Origin: Zhihengliuella sp. ISTPL4
Lineage (GTDB): Bacteria > Actinomycetota > Actinomycetes > Actinomycetales > Microbacteriaceae
Direction of reading: 5' to 3'
Assembly: GCF_002848265.1 (NCBI RefSeq)
Contig: NZ_CP025422.1
Location: forward strand, 2,572,727-2,636,726
Length of the DNA stretch: 64,000 bases
Shown here piece after piece: positions 33,967 through 42,735 of the stretch. Within the stretch, counting starts at the first letter, position 1. Every line of letters starts with the position of its first letter. Both the position numbers and the translations under genes were made by a program. The notes under the pieces are model-generated. The model was not told the DNA's origin and ran no database searches. It saw only the letters and a list, made by a program, of their open reading frames with translations.

Positions 33967-35714
33967 GGCCGACGCAGGGTGTGTCGTTCGGTGGTCGCTA
34001 CGAGCTGCAGTCGCGGATTGCGATCGGCGGCATGGGCGAGGTGTGGGAGGCGACGGATCACGTCATCGGACGAACCGTCGCGATCAAGATCCTCAAGGAC
34101 GAGTACATGGGGGACCCCGGGTTCCTCGAGCGATTCCGCGCAGAGGCGCGTCACGCCGCGCTCGTCAACCACGAGGGCATCGCCAGCGTTTTCGACTACG
34201 GCGAGGAGAACGGCAGTGCCTACCTCGTCATGGAACTCGTGCCCGGCGAGGCGCTGTCGACGATCCTCGAGCGCGACGGCTCGCTGAGCGCCGACAAGAC
34301 GCTCGACATCGTCGCCCAGACGGCATCCGCCCTGCAGGCCGCGCATGCGGCCGGTCTCGTGCACCGTGACATCAAGCCGGGAAACCTGCTCATCACGCCG
34401 GACGGCCGCGTCAAGATCACCGACTTCGGTATCGCCCGGATCGCCGACCAGGTTCCGCTCACTGCGACCGGTCAGGTGATGGGCACGGTGCAGTACCTCT
34501 CGCCGGAACAGGCATCGGGTCACCCCGCCTCCCCCGCGACGGACACCTACTCGCTGGGAATCGTCGCGTACGAGTGCCTCGCCGGCAAGCGTCCCTTCAC
34601 CGGTGAGTCGCAGGTGGCGATCGCGATGGCGCAGATCAACGAGCAGCCGCCGCCGCTGCCGCCGACGGTGCCCATCCCGGTGCAGAACCTCGTCATGGCG
34701 ATGATCGCGAAGAAGCCGGCGGATCGTCCGTCTTCCTCGGCCACGGTCGCCCGTGCAGCCCAAGCCCTGCGCCGCGGCGACCTGAACTCCGCCGCCATCG
34801 CCGTGCCTGCCATCGCCACCGGCGGCATCGCGGGCGACGACGACGCCACGCGCATGCTCACCGCGACCGGCGACGACGGCACGACGCGCATCCTGCCCAC
34901 CACCGCCCAGCTGCCCACCGACGAGGCCGTGGCGGAGGAGCAGGAGAAGAAAAAGAAGAAGAAGAGCGCGTGGACCTGGCCGCTCATCGCGCTGCTGGTC
35001 CTGCTGCTCATCGTCGTCGGCGGCACCCTGTGGGCGCTGTTCGGCAACCAGGGCAAGGACGCCGACCCGGATCCCACGGGATCCGCGACACGTACGCCCA
35101 CGCAGACCCAGACGCAGACGCCTTCACAGGAGCCCACTCCGGAGGAGACGCGCGTCGACGTGACCGCGCTCGGTCTCAACGGCATGGACTGCGCCACGGC
35201 GACCACCACGCTCAAGGACGCCGGCTTCAGCGACATCACCTGCGGGGAGGGCGACCCCGCGCCGACCGACGGTGACGTCGGCAAGGTCTACCGGGTGCAG
35301 CCCACGGGCAACGTCGAGACGACCACCCCGATCGCGCTCACCGTCTACGCCGGCCGCACGCCGCTTCCGACGCCCACGGACCAGCCGACCATCACCGGCG
35401 ACCCGATCGCGGGCAGCACCGTGACCATCTCTTGGGGCACCGGATTCACGTGCCCCAGCGGCACGACCCTCTCCGGCTACGTCGTCTCGCTGCAGAACGG
35501 CACGTTCGCCTCGGGCGGTCCGAACTTCCAGCCGACGCAGCGCAATGCGCAGGTGACGGTCGGAGACGCGGTGGGACAGCAACTCATCGCCACCTACCAG
35601 GGCCTGTGCTCCGGCGGCGACCAGCGCACGTCGAACGCGTCGCCGCCTCTCTCCGTGACGATCGTCGCACCGCAGGACGGCGAGGGTGACGGCGGGGAAG
35701 GCGCCGAAGGGTAG
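33963..35714 (+). CDS. pknA: Ser/Thr protein kinase PknA-like, with PASTA-like tail
   Basis: A 583-residue receptor kinase. The kinase domain (~residues 11-270) has the Gly loop [15 protein letters not shown] Lys, catalytic loop [11 protein letters not shown] (Asp ~139) and DFGIA. A Lys-rich patch precedes the membrane helix (~335-360). The outside part has a TQTQTQT-rich linker, one PASTA-like repeat ([20 protein letters not shown]) and a distal beta-rich module. The external tail is longer than in mycobacterial PknA, which has none of note. The start ATG at 33963 overlaps the pbpA stop. Confidence 0.93.
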   Translation: MRPTQGVSFGGRYELQSRIAIGGMGEVWEATDHVIGRTVAIKILKDEYMGDPGFLERFRAEARHAALVNHEGIASVFDYGEENGSAYLVMELVPGEALSTILERDGSLSADKTLDIVAQTASALQAAHAAGLVHRDIKPGNLLITPDGRVKITDFGIARIADQVPLTATGQVMGTVQYLSPEQASGHPASPATDTYSLGIVAYECLAGKRPFTGESQVAIAMAQINEQPPPLPPTVPIPVQNLVMAMIAKKPADRPSSSATVARAAQALRRGDLNSAAIAVPAIATGGIAGDDDATRMLTATGDDGTTRILPTTAQLPTDEAVAEEQEKKKKKKSAWTWPLIALLVLLLIVVGGTLWALFGNQGKDADPDPTGSATRTPTQTQTQTPSQEPTPEETRVDVTALGLNGMDCATATTTLKDAGFSDITCGEGDPAPTDGDVGKVYRVQPTGNVETTTPIALTVYAGRTPLPTPTDQPTITGDPIAGSTVTISWGTGFTCPSGTTLSGYVVSLQNGTFASGGPNFQPTQRNAQVTVGDAVGQQLIATYQGLCSGGDQRTSNASPPLSVTIVAPQDGEGDGGEGAEG

Positions 35715-35759
35715 CCTGTAGATCCAGTCCAGCCGCAGTCGTTTCCAGGGGGTTCATCC

Positions 35760-37451
35760 GTGTCCACAGAGCCACGAGTCATCGCGGACCGGTACCGCGT
35801 CGACGAGCTCATCGGGCACGGTGGAATGGCGAAGGTCTACCGTGGCTACGACCTGACCCTCGGTCGCGAGGTCGCGATCAAGATCCTCGACCCCGAGCTC
35901 GCCCGCGACACGAGCTTCCGGACGCGGTTCCGGCTCGAGGCGCAGTCGGCGTCGCGCATGTCCCACCCGTCCATCGTCCGCGTGTACGACGCCGGTGATC
36001 CCTCCACAGTGGACAGTTCCTCCGACGAGCCGCCGTACATCGTGATGGAGCTCGTCAAGGGCACTCTGCTCAAGAAGATCATCGCCGATGGCCCCGTGCC
36101 CGTCGAGGATGCGGTGCGCTACGTCGACGGCATCCTCGAGGCCCTGGATTACTCGCATCGCGCGGGCGTCGTGCACCGCGACATCAAGCCGGGCAACGTC
36201 ATGATCACCGACAAGGGTCAGGTGAAGGTGATGGACTTCGGCATCGCGCGTGCGGTGTCCGACTCCTCCTCCACGGTCGCCGAGACCACGCAGATCATCG
36301 GCACCGCGGCGTACTTCTCACCCGAGCAGGCGAAGGGCGAGCCCGTCGATGCTCGCGCCGACCTGTACTCCACCGGTGTCGTGCTCTACGAACTGCTCAC
36401 GGGGCGACAGCCGTTCCGCGGGGAGTCGCCGGTCGCCGTCGCCTACCAGCACGTCAGCGAGACGCCCGTTCCGCCGTCCGAGGTGAACGAGGCATCGCCC
36501 GCGGCCCTCGACCCGATCGTGCTGCGTGCCCTCGCGAAAGATCCGTACCAGCGTTATCCGGACGCCGCGCACTTCCGCGCCGCCCTCGACGGCGCCGTGA
36601 CCGGTGCTGCACCCACGCGCAAGCAGATCGGCGCGCTGACCAGCGAACTCTACGGACCGAATCCCCGTCAGGCGCAGGAGACCGCACGATCGCTTCGTCA
36701 GCTCAGCACCGACACCACGATGGCTCGCACACAGTCCGGCCCACCGGTCGCCTGGATCTGGGCGGGCGTCGCCCTGCTGGCCGTCCTCCTGGCCTCGGTG
36801 TTGTTCTGGGTCTGGACCATCAGCATGCGTCCCGCTGACGTTCCCAGCACCTCGCGCGTGATCCCCGACCTGACGAACGTCGCCTCTGAGCGCGCACAGG
36901 ACGACCTGGCCGAACTGGACCTGTCCTCCAAGATCATCATCCAATCCAGTCCGTCGATCGCCGAGGGCAACGTGATCCGCACCGACCCCGAGGGCGGCGT
37001 CTCGGTGGAGCAGGGCTCGACCGTCACCCTCTACGTGTCGTCCGGCGAGGAGACCGTGGTCGTGCCGAAACTCGAGGGGATGTCCCTCGACGCTGCGACG
37101 ACCGCCCTGGAAGCCGCCGGTCTCGAACTCGGCACGGTGACTCAGCGCAATGACAAGGGTCTCGCCGCTGACACGGTGATCACGGCGAGTGAAGAGGCGG
37201 ACGCCGAGGTCGCCCCTGGCACCGTCGTGAACCTCGAGGTCGCCAGCGGGAAGGTCACGCTGAACAACGTGGTCGGCTGGTCCATGGACTCCGCCACGCA
37301 GGCCCTCGAGGATCTGGGGCTCACACCTGTGCCGATCGAGGCGCCGGAGTGCCCGGCGACGGATCCTGCGACCGTGCACTCGATGTCGATCGCGCCGGGT
37401 GATGTTCCCGTCGGGTCATCGGTCGAACTCCGCTACTGCACCGGATCCTGA
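35760..37451 (+). CDS. pknB: Ser/Thr protein kinase PknB with three PASTA repeats
   Basis: A 563-residue receptor kinase. The kinase domain (~residues 12-275) has [29 protein letters not shown] (Asp ~141), DFGIA and an activation loop with TVAETTQIIGT. The membrane helix is at ~335-358. Three extracellular PASTA repeats follow (start VIPDLTNV, VVPKLEGM and LNNVVGWS), which in homologues sense muropeptides/lipid II; mycobacterial PknB has four. The start is GTG at 35760, 45 bp after pknA. TAGCCT (35713-35718), overlapping the pknA stop, could be an internal promoter. Confidence 0.95.
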   Translation: MSTEPRVIADRYRVDELIGHGGMAKVYRGYDLTLGREVAIKILDPELARDTSFRTRFRLEAQSASRMSHPSIVRVYDAGDPSTVDSSSDEPPYIVMELVKGTLLKKIIADGPVPVEDAVRYVDGILEALDYSHRAGVVHRDIKPGNVMITDKGQVKVMDFGIARAVSDSSSTVAETTQIIGTAAYFSPEQAKGEPVDARADLYSTGVVLYELLTGRQPFRGESPVAVAYQHVSETPVPPSEVNEASPAALDPIVLRALAKDPYQRYPDAAHFRAALDGAVTGAAPTRKQIGALTSELYGPNPRQAQETARSLRQLSTDTTMARTQSGPPVAWIWAGVALLAVLLASVLFWVWTISMRPADVPSTSRVIPDLTNVASERAQDDLAELDLSSKIIIQSSPSIAEGNVIRTDPEGGVSVEQGSTVTLYVSSGEETVVVPKLEGMSLDAATTALEAAGLELGTVTQRNDKGLAADTVITASEEADAEVAPGTVVNLEVASGKVTLNNVVGWSMDSATQALEDLGLTPVPIEAPECPATDPATVHSMSIAPGDVPVGSSVELRYCTGS

Positions 37452-37469
37452 CGCGAGACGCCCCGCGGC

Positions 37470-38102
37470 TCAGCGCGCCAGCGGATCGAGGTGCGCGGAT
37501 CGAGCGACGGCTTGCTCGTCACCACAGAGCGCGAGCCAGTTCGCCAGCAGCCGGTATCCCCCCTGAGTGAGCACGCTCTCCGGGTGGAACTGCACCCCGA
37601 GCAGTGGCAGCGTCCGGTGCGCAAGCGCCATGACGGTGCCGTCGGGCGCGACGGCCGTGATGGCGAGCTCCTCCGGAAGGTCGGACGCAGCCAGCGCGAG
37701 CGAGTGATAGCGCCCGGCGTCGAAGGGCGAAGGAATGCCGGCGAACAGGGCGGAACCGTCGTGTCGCACCGCCGAGATCATCCCGTGCATCACCTCCGGT
37801 GCGGACTGGACGGCCGTGCCGAGAGCGGCGCCGATGACCTGATGGCCGAGACACACGCCGAGGGTCGGCACCCCCCGACGGATCGCGATGCGCGCCGCGG
37901 CCACCGAGACCCCGGCGTCGGCCGGCGCTCCGGGTCCCGGAGAGAGCAGGAGGGCGTCATGCCCGCCCAGCTGCCTCTCGATCTCGGCGGCGTCCGTCGC
38001 GTCCGACTCCACCAGGGCGGTCTGCGCGCCGAGCTCGTGCAGGTAGCCGACGAGGGTGTGCACGAAGCTGTCGTGGTTATCCACGACGAGCACGCGCGTC
38101 AT
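37470..38102 (-). CDS. class I glutamine amidotransferase (TrpG/PabA-like)
   Basis: A 210-residue amidotransferase. The nucleophile Cys is in GVCLGHQVIG (~residue 80), and the His-Glu pair is in GVQFHPES (~residue 174-181). The N-terminal VLVVDNHDSFVHTLVGYLHE is typical of anthranilate/aminodeoxychorismate synthase component II. It supplies ammonia to a partner synthase encoded elsewhere. Mycobacteria carry a trpG-like gene at the same place beside pknB, which supports synteny. Its ATG overlaps the stop of the 51-residue membrane-protein gene. Confidence 0.92.
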   Translation of the reverse strand: MTRVLVVDNHDSFVHTLVGYLHELGAQTALVESDATDAAEIERQLGGHDALLLSPGPGAPADAGVSVAAARIAIRRGVPTLGVCLGHQVIGAALGTAVQSAPEVMHGMISAVRHDGSALFAGIPSPFDAGRYHSLALAASDLPEELAITAVAPDGTVMALAHRTLPLLGVQFHPESVLTQGGYRLLANWLALCGDEQAVARSAHLDPLAR

Positions 38103-38254
38103 TCGACGTCGACCTCGCCCGGCGCGATGATCGGACTGATCCAGGGGAACACGTACCAGAAGAGCGCGTAGAGGACCGCGGCGATCACCACGAGCAGGAT
38201 GATGACGCGCAGCCACCACGGACCGGGCAGCAGGCGCCAGAGGGCGGCGTACAT
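38099..38254 (-). CDS. 51-residue single-helix membrane protein
   Basis: A small gene starting MYAALWRLLPGPWWLRVIIL, then a hydrophobic span (~residues 17-42) and an acidic end (PGEVDVE). The ATG is at 38254 with GGAGAG upstream. It lies between the sortase and the amidotransferase on the same strand and overlaps the latter (ATGA), so it is co-translated. The conserved placement suggests a real gene; the function is unknown. Confidence 0.8.
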   Translation of the reverse strand: MYAALWRLLPGPWWLRVIILLVVIAAVLYALFWYVFPWISPIIAPGEVDVE

Positions 38255-38279
38255 GGGTCTTCTCTCTCCTGAGGGCGGG

Positions 38280-39074
38280 TCACACGGACGGAGCCGCGGG
38301 GGGCGGCGGGGGATCGGTCAGCGCGGACGGTGGTCCCTCGGCCCGCGGCTGGAAGCTCTCGAACACCCCGTAGGCGACGATGCGCTCGGCCAACGAATAC
38401 AGCGGGGAGCAGGCCGTCAGCGTGATGTACTGCTCCCCGGTCTGCTGTTCCGGCATCTGGGGGACGTCGGCGAGGACATCGGTCTGGGTCGGCTTCACGT
38501 ACTCCAGGGTGCGGAACCGATAGGTGTACCAGCCGTCGGGGGTCTCCACGACGATCGCGTCACCCACGTGCAGCTTGTCGAGCTGATTGAAGGGCTTTCC
38601 CCAGGTGGTCCGGTGGCCGGCGAGCGAGAAGTTCCCGACCTCGCCGGGCATCTTCGATTGGGTGTAGACCCCGATGCCCTTCTGGTCGAGGGTCCGCGCA
38701 CGACTCGTCCCGCCGAAGATCCCGAAGTTGTAGTCGGCTCCGAACCGCGGGATGTGCATCTGGCCGAACCACTCGCCGTCGGCGGGCGCTGGGGGGACGG
38801 GCGCCTGATAGACGGTCTCGCCGTCCTCGGTCTCCACGAGCGGAGGCGGCTCCGGCGCTTCCGCCGCCGCGAGCTGCTGCGAGATCGCGGCGCCCTCCTC
38901 GTTCTTCTGCGCGGCGATGATGATGTCGCCGATCCACATCTGCCACGCGACGAAGAGCAGGACGACGACCCCGGCGGTCACGAGGAGTTCGCCGAGCACG
39001 CTCGCGAACGTCGCCCGCGACCGTGGTCGCTGCCGCCGTCGGCGTCGCCCCCCAGGCACGACAGATGCAGTCAT
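38280..39074 (-). CDS. class E-like sortase
   Basis: A 264-residue sortase with a cytoplasmic Arg-rich N terminus, one membrane helix (~residues 28-50), a Glu/Pro-rich linker and the catalytic domain (~90-250). The catalytic His is in LAGHRTTWG (~152), the Cys in TLTACSPL (~220) and the Arg in ERIVAYG (~230). Actinobacterial class E sortases often show TLTTC; here it is TLTAC. They attach LAxTG-type proteins to the wall. No substrate gene is beside it. The start is ATG at 39074. Confidence 0.92.
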   Translation of the reverse strand: MTASVVPGGRRRRRQRPRSRATFASVLGELLVTAGVVVLLFVAWQMWIGDIIIAAQKNEEGAAISQQLAAAEAPEPPPLVETEDGETVYQAPVPPAPADGEWFGQMHIPRFGADYNFGIFGGTSRARTLDQKGIGVYTQSKMPGEVGNFSLAGHRTTWGKPFNQLDKLHVGDAIVVETPDGWYTYRFRTLEYVKPTQTDVLADVPQMPEQQTGEQYITLTACSPLYSLAERIVAYGVFESFQPRAEGPPSALTDPPPPPAAPSV

Positions 39075-39164
39075 GGCCGTGATCCTATCCGGCTCACCTG
39101 TGCAGCGGAGGTCGGGCTCCCCCGCGTATGCCTTCGCGTCTCGTCGGCGCCGAGGTCTCCCGGG

Positions 39165-39170
39165 TACAAT
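39165..39170 (+). promoter_or_regulatory. -10 box of leaderless crgA
   Basis: TACAAT, a near-perfect -10 box, ends 6 nt before the crgA ATG at 39177, so transcription should start at the ATG itself and no ribosome-binding site is present. Confidence 0.7.
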
Positions 39171-39176
39171 GACGGC

Positions 39177-39416
39177 ATGGCACGTGACCGCAAGACCGAA
39201 GAACCCGCCGTCGAGCGCGCCGAAGGCGACGCCGCTCCCAACGCCGTCTGGTTCAAGCCGGTGATGATCGGCTTCATGCTCCTCGGCCTCGCCTGGATCC
39301 TCGTCTTCTACATCTCGGGCATGCAGTTCCCGATCCCCGGGCTCGACAACTGGAACCTCGCCATCGGCCTGGGCATCGCCCTCATCGGGTTCCTGATGAC
39401 CACACGCTGGCGCTGA
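39177..39416 (+). CDS. crgA: cell-division protein CrgA
   Basis: A 79-residue protein with two membrane helices (~residues 26-46 and 56-74), joined by SGMQFPIPGLDNWNL, and the C terminus FLMTTRWR characteristic of the family. CrgA recruits septal wall-synthesis proteins and interacts with FtsZ, FtsI and others in actinobacteria. It is monocistronic, leaderless, and followed by a strong terminator at 39431. Confidence 0.95.
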   Translation: MARDRKTEEPAVERAEGDAAPNAVWFKPVMIGFMLLGLAWILVFYISGMQFPIPGLDNWNLAIGLGIALIGFLMTTRWR

Positions 39417-39430
39417 CCACTCTCGACGAC

Positions 39431-39462
39431 AAGAACCCCTCACCATGCGGTGAGGGGTTCTT
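39431..39462. terminator. crgA hairpin terminator
   Basis: AAGAACCCCTCACC (39431-39444) and GGTGAGGGGTTCTT (39449-39462) form a perfect 14-bp stem with a 4-nt loop, 14 bp after the crgA stop. Confidence 0.85.
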
Positions 39463-39484
39463 CGTCTCTGCAGGGTGGCCCGAG

Positions 39485-39536
39485 TTATCCACAGGTTATC
39501 CCCATACTGGGGAGAATTACACCGATGTTATTCACA
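39485..39536. repeat. DnaA-box-like cluster outside oriC
   Basis: TTATCCACA (39485-39493), TTATCCCCA (39496-39504) and TTATTCACA (39528-39536) lie within 52 bp between the convergent crgA and rhomboid genes. The first and third match the DnaA-box consensus TTWTNCACA exactly. No promoter is expected in this convergent gap. The dyads CCCCATACTGGGG and GGGTTGACAACCC lie inside and just after it. Confidence 0.65.
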
Positions 39537-39566
39537 GGGGTTGACAACCCTGTTAACAACTCAGGA

Positions 39567-40460
39567 TCAGGCCAAAAGGATGACGGGCGGCACCAGGGCG
39601 ACCACGACGAGCAACAGGATCACCAGAGCCGCGAGCCAGACGATCTGCCACTTCCGCTGATCGCGGCGCTTCGTCCGCACGAAGATGAGAGCCACGAGAG
39701 CTCCCGTGATCGCGCCGCCGAGGTGGGCCTGCCACGAGATCCCCCCGGCGAAGAATCCGAAAGCGAAGTTGATGCCGAGGATCACGAGGATGCCCGTGAC
39801 GTTCGCTCCGATATGGCGCCCGATGATCAGGAGAGACGCGAGGAGACCGAAGATGGCCCCCGACGCGCCGACCGTCCACGTGGTGGGCGCGAGGAGGGCG
39901 ACCATGACCGATCCGCCCAGGCCGCTGATGAGGTAGAGGGCGAGGTAGCGCACCCGGCCGAGCATGGGTTCGAGACTCTGCCCGAGCATCCACAGCGCGA
40001 GCATGTTGAGGGCGAGGTGGACGAATCCGCCGTGCACGAAAAGGGCGGTCAGGAGGCGCCAGGGCTCGAACGGCAGGAGCGAGAGATTCGGGTAGAGGAA
40101 CGGCGCATAGAACCCGAGGGCCTGGATGATCGGTGCGTTGAGCCCAGGGATGAGCTGCACCAGGCCGATGAACGACGTGATCGCCAGCAGCACGTAGGTG
40201 ACGACGGGCTTGCCGCTGCGCACGGTGCCCATCGTCGTGGCGCCGCCGCCGCGCCACCGTCGCGCGGCCTTCTTCTGGGCGGGGGTGCGGTTCTTGCGCT
40301 CGGCGTTCATGCACTCCGGGCAGATGACGCCGACCGGGGCCGGTGTCTGGCACTCGGGGCAGATGGTCCGAAGGCACCGCTGACAGAGCACGAAGCTCTG
40401 CCGATCCGGATGCCGGTAGCAGAAGTTCTCACGGTTGTTCGTGAACTCGGGCGTCGTCAT
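39567..40460 (-). CDS. rhomboid-family intramembrane protease with N-terminal zinc finger
   Basis: A 297-residue protein. Residues ~14-50 hold a Cys/His cluster (CYRHPDRQSFVLCQRCLRTI, then CPEC twice) resembling a B-box-like zinc ribbon. A basic linker follows, then six to seven membrane helices. The catalytic Ser is in GASGAIFGLLAS (~200) and the His in WQAHLGGAITG (~252); HGGFVHLALNM (~145) provides the oxyanion region. Rhomboids cleave membrane-protein helices; the target is unknown. ATG at 40460, 21 bp after ppiA, so the two may be co-transcribed. Confidence 0.92.
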   Translation of the reverse strand: MTTPEFTNNRENFCYRHPDRQSFVLCQRCLRTICPECQTPAPVGVICPECMNAERKNRTPAQKKAARRWRGGGATTMGTVRSGKPVVTYVLLAITSFIGLVQLIPGLNAPIIQALGFYAPFLYPNLSLLPFEPWRLLTALFVHGGFVHLALNMLALWMLGQSLEPMLGRVRYLALYLISGLGGSVMVALLAPTTWTVGASGAIFGLLASLLIIGRHIGANVTGILVILGINFAFGFFAGGISWQAHLGGAITGALVALIFVRTKRRDQRKWQIVWLAALVILLLVVVALVPPVILLA

Positions 40461-40481
40461 CCGGATCGGCCGTCGCTGTCG

Positions 40482-41039
40482 TCAGGCGGCGACGATGTCG
40501 ATCGACTGCAGCACCACGGGCTCGATCGGGCGGTCGCCCGCTGCGGTCGGAACGGCGGAGATCGCGTCGACCACCTTGCGCGATGCGTCGTCGGCGACCT
40601 CGCCGAAGATCGTGTGCTTGCCCTGCAGCCACGGGGTCGGGTCGGTCGTGATGAAGAACTGCGAGCCGTTCGTGCCTTCGACCCGGCCGGTGATGGCGTT
40701 GCGGCGGAGACCCGCGTTGGCCATCGCCAGGATGTAGGGCTCGTTGAAGTTGAGCTCGTTGTTGATCTCGTCGTCGAAGTTGTAGCCGGGACCGCCGACG
40801 CCCTGGCCGAGCGGGTCGCCACCCTGGATCATGAAGTTCGGGATGATGCGGTGGAAGATGACGTCCTTGTAGAGGGGACCCTCGCCCGGCTTGCCGGTGG
40901 CGGGGTGCGTCCACTCCTGGGAGCCGTCGGCGAGGCCGACGAAGTTCTTGACGGTCTTCGGGGCGTGGTCGCCGAAGAGGTTGATGACGATGTCACCGTG
41001 GTTGGTGTGCAGAGTTGCGACATGGGAAGCGTGAACCAT
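40482..41039 (-). CDS. ppiA: cyclophilin-type peptidyl-prolyl isomerase
   Basis: A 185-residue cyclophilin with no signal peptide, hence cytoplasmic. Active-site segments include VIFHRIIPNFMIQGGDPLGQ (~residues 58-77, catalytic Arg), GSQFFITTDPTPWLQGKHTI (~123-142) and a C-terminal hydrophobic strand. It catalyses cis/trans isomerisation of proline bonds. The location between gyrA and crgA matches mycobacterial ppiA. Confidence 0.95.
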   Translation of the reverse strand: MVHASHVATLHTNHGDIVINLFGDHAPKTVKNFVGLADGSQEWTHPATGKPGEGPLYKDVIFHRIIPNFMIQGGDPLGQGVGGPGYNFDDEINNELNFNEPYILAMANAGLRRNAITGRVEGTNGSQFFITTDPTPWLQGKHTIFGEVADDASRKVVDAISAVPTAAGDRPIEPVVLQSIDIVAA

Positions 41040-41185
41040 GCGTTCATTCTCGCAGAGCTTCCGGTGAGCGGGCCGGGCGTGTACAACGCGGGGGCCGATG
41101 ATGCAAGGGGCGGGCGATTCCCTCGCCGCTTCCAGCCTCTCGTGGCAAGATGGGGAACCCGTACTCCAATGGACAGGAGAGCATC

Positions 41186-41683
41186 GTGAGCCTCAGCCGC
41201 AAGCGGAAGAAGCAGCTTCGTCGTCTTCAGAAGGACGCGAACCAGCTGTGGGAAGACCAGCAGGTGCTCGTCGGCCACGCTGCCGACGTCGCTCGTGAGG
41301 CAGGTCGCCAGCTCGGCAACTTCAATCGGGAGCAGATCGTCCCCGTGGTCCAGGACACCTACAACCGTCGCGTCGCGCCGGTCGTCGACCGCTCCGTGAA
41401 GATGGGCAAGCACGTCGTGGACGACAAGGTCGTCCCGATCGTCGGCGGCGTCGTCGGCACGGCGCTGACCGCCTGGGACGTCGCGAACGCCAAGCGCCAC
41501 GGTGTGGCCTACAAGGCGCGCAAGGCCACCCCGCAGAAGAAGGGCCCAGGTCTCGGCTCGGTCATCGCCATCGTCCTGGGCGCCGCGGCCGCGGTCGGCG
41601 TGCTGTACGCCGCCTGGCAGGCGCTGCGGGCCGATGACGAGCTGTGGGTCGCCGACGACCCGCTGTCGGCTCCCGACGCGTGA
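41186..41683 (+). CDS. hypothetical protein with C-terminal membrane helix
   Basis: A 165-residue protein with a very basic N terminus (MSLSRKRKKQLRRLQKDANQ), helical middle regions and one hydrophobic helix (~residues 125-147, SVIAIVLGAAAAVGVLYAAW), then an acidic tail. The start is GTG at 41186 with AGGAGA 7 nt upstream. Its stop overlaps the YbaK gene (GTGA). The family is seen next to origin-region genes in Microbacteriaceae but has no assigned function. Confidence 0.78.
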   Translation: MSLSRKRKKQLRRLQKDANQLWEDQQVLVGHAADVAREAGRQLGNFNREQIVPVVQDTYNRRVAPVVDRSVKMGKHVVDDKVVPIVGGVVGTALTAWDVANAKRHGVAYKARKATPQKKGPGLGSVIAIVLGAAAAVGVLYAAWQALRADDELWVADDPLSAPDA

Positions 41684-42162
41684 CCACTCCCGACCCGCAC
41701 GCGCGGGTGAGGGATGCGGCGGCCGCCCGCGGACTCGACATCGAGATCCGCGAGCGGCCGCAGGCGCGTAGCCTCGTCGAGGCGGCCGAGATCCTCGGCA
41801 TCCCGCCGTCCGGCATCGTGAAGACCCTCGTGGTGAAACGTTCGGACGACACGTACCTGTTCGCTCTGGTCCCCGGCGGACGGTCCATCTCCTGGCCCAA
41901 GCTGCGCGCCCTCGTCGGCGTGAACAAGCTGCGCCTGCCCGAGCCGGAGCTGGCCCTCGCCGCGACCGGCTACGAGCGCGGGACGATCGTCCCGATCGGC
42001 AGCACGACCGACTGGCCGGTCTACGCCGACGCGTCGATCGTGGGTCAGCGCGTGGCGATGGGCGCCGGCACCCACGGGTACAGCCTGTTCGTCGACGCCG
42101 ACGACCTCATCGCCGCGTACGACGCGACCGTCGCCGACATCTCGGTGCCCGACGAGCGCTGA
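41680..42162 (+). CDS. YbaK/EbsC-family aminoacyl-tRNA deacylase
   Basis: A 160-residue YbaK-like domain. RSLVEAAEILGIPPSGIVKT (~residues 28-47) includes the conserved Lys, and GTIVPIGSTTDWPVYAD (~105-122) and GAGTHGYSLFVDADDL near the end are family-typical. Such proteins hydrolyse mischarged tRNAs, for example Cys-tRNAPro or Ala-tRNAPro. The start is GTG at 41680, overlapping the previous stop, so the pair is translationally coupled. Confidence 0.9.
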   Translation: MTTPDPHARVRDAAAARGLDIEIRERPQARSLVEAAEILGIPPSGIVKTLVVKRSDDTYLFALVPGGRSISWPKLRALVGVNKLRLPEPELALAATGYERGTIVPIGSTTDWPVYADASIVGQRVAMGAGTHGYSLFVDADDLIAAYDATVADISVPDER

Positions 42163-42175
42163 GCGCGATCGCACC

Positions 42176-42598
42176 TCAGAGGATGCCGGCCATCCTCAGC
42201 GCGATGTCCACCAGCCGCACCCGCTGCAGACCGGCGACCGCGGGGAGCGGGAACCACTCCGCTCGATCGGTGGATCCGTCCGTCTCGTAGCGGAGCCTCC
42301 CGCCCGTGACCTCCGCCCGGTAGACGATGCGGAGAGTGTGCAGAGGATCGGGCGACTTCTGCACCCGCCGCCCGGCGGGGATGACGCGCGAGTGGATACC
42401 GAGGAGCTGGCCGACCCGGACCGTGTAACCGGTCTCCTCGCGGATCTCCCGGCGCACGGCATCCTCGGGTGCTTCTCCGGGCTCGAGTCCACCGCCCGGC
42501 AGGGTCCAGGCCACGCGGCGACCCTCCGTCCAGCGCGCCAGGAGGAGGCGTCCACCCTCATCGGTGACGACCCCGTATGCGGCGACGCGCAGGTCCAT
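42176..42598 (-). CDS. NUDIX hydrolase
   Basis: A 140-residue NUDIX protein. The Nudix box begins GGLEPGEAPEDAVRREIREE (~residues 36-55) and runs on into TGY, giving GX5EX7REUXEEXGU. The rest is the usual alpha/beta/alpha sandwich. Substrate (a nucleoside diphosphate derivative) is not determinable. The start is ATG at 42598, with AGGGTG 7 nt upstream. It is convergent with the YbaK gene. Confidence 0.93.
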   Translation of the reverse strand: MDLRVAAYGVVTDEGGRLLLARWTEGRRVAWTLPGGGLEPGEAPEDAVRREIREETGYTVRVGQLLGIHSRVIPAGRRVQKSPDPLHTLRIVYRAEVTGGRLRYETDGSTDRAEWFPLPAVAGLQRVRLVDIALRMAGIL

Positions 42599-42735
42599 GG
42601 GTGACACCCTATCCGGGTATCGTGCCGTCCCCCGCCGCGTGACGGCGCTCGAAGATCGATCACGAATCGAGAAGCACGGGACCGACGGGCGTCCCTACGC
42701 TGAGAGCATCAACGAGGCCGCACGAGAGGATCATC

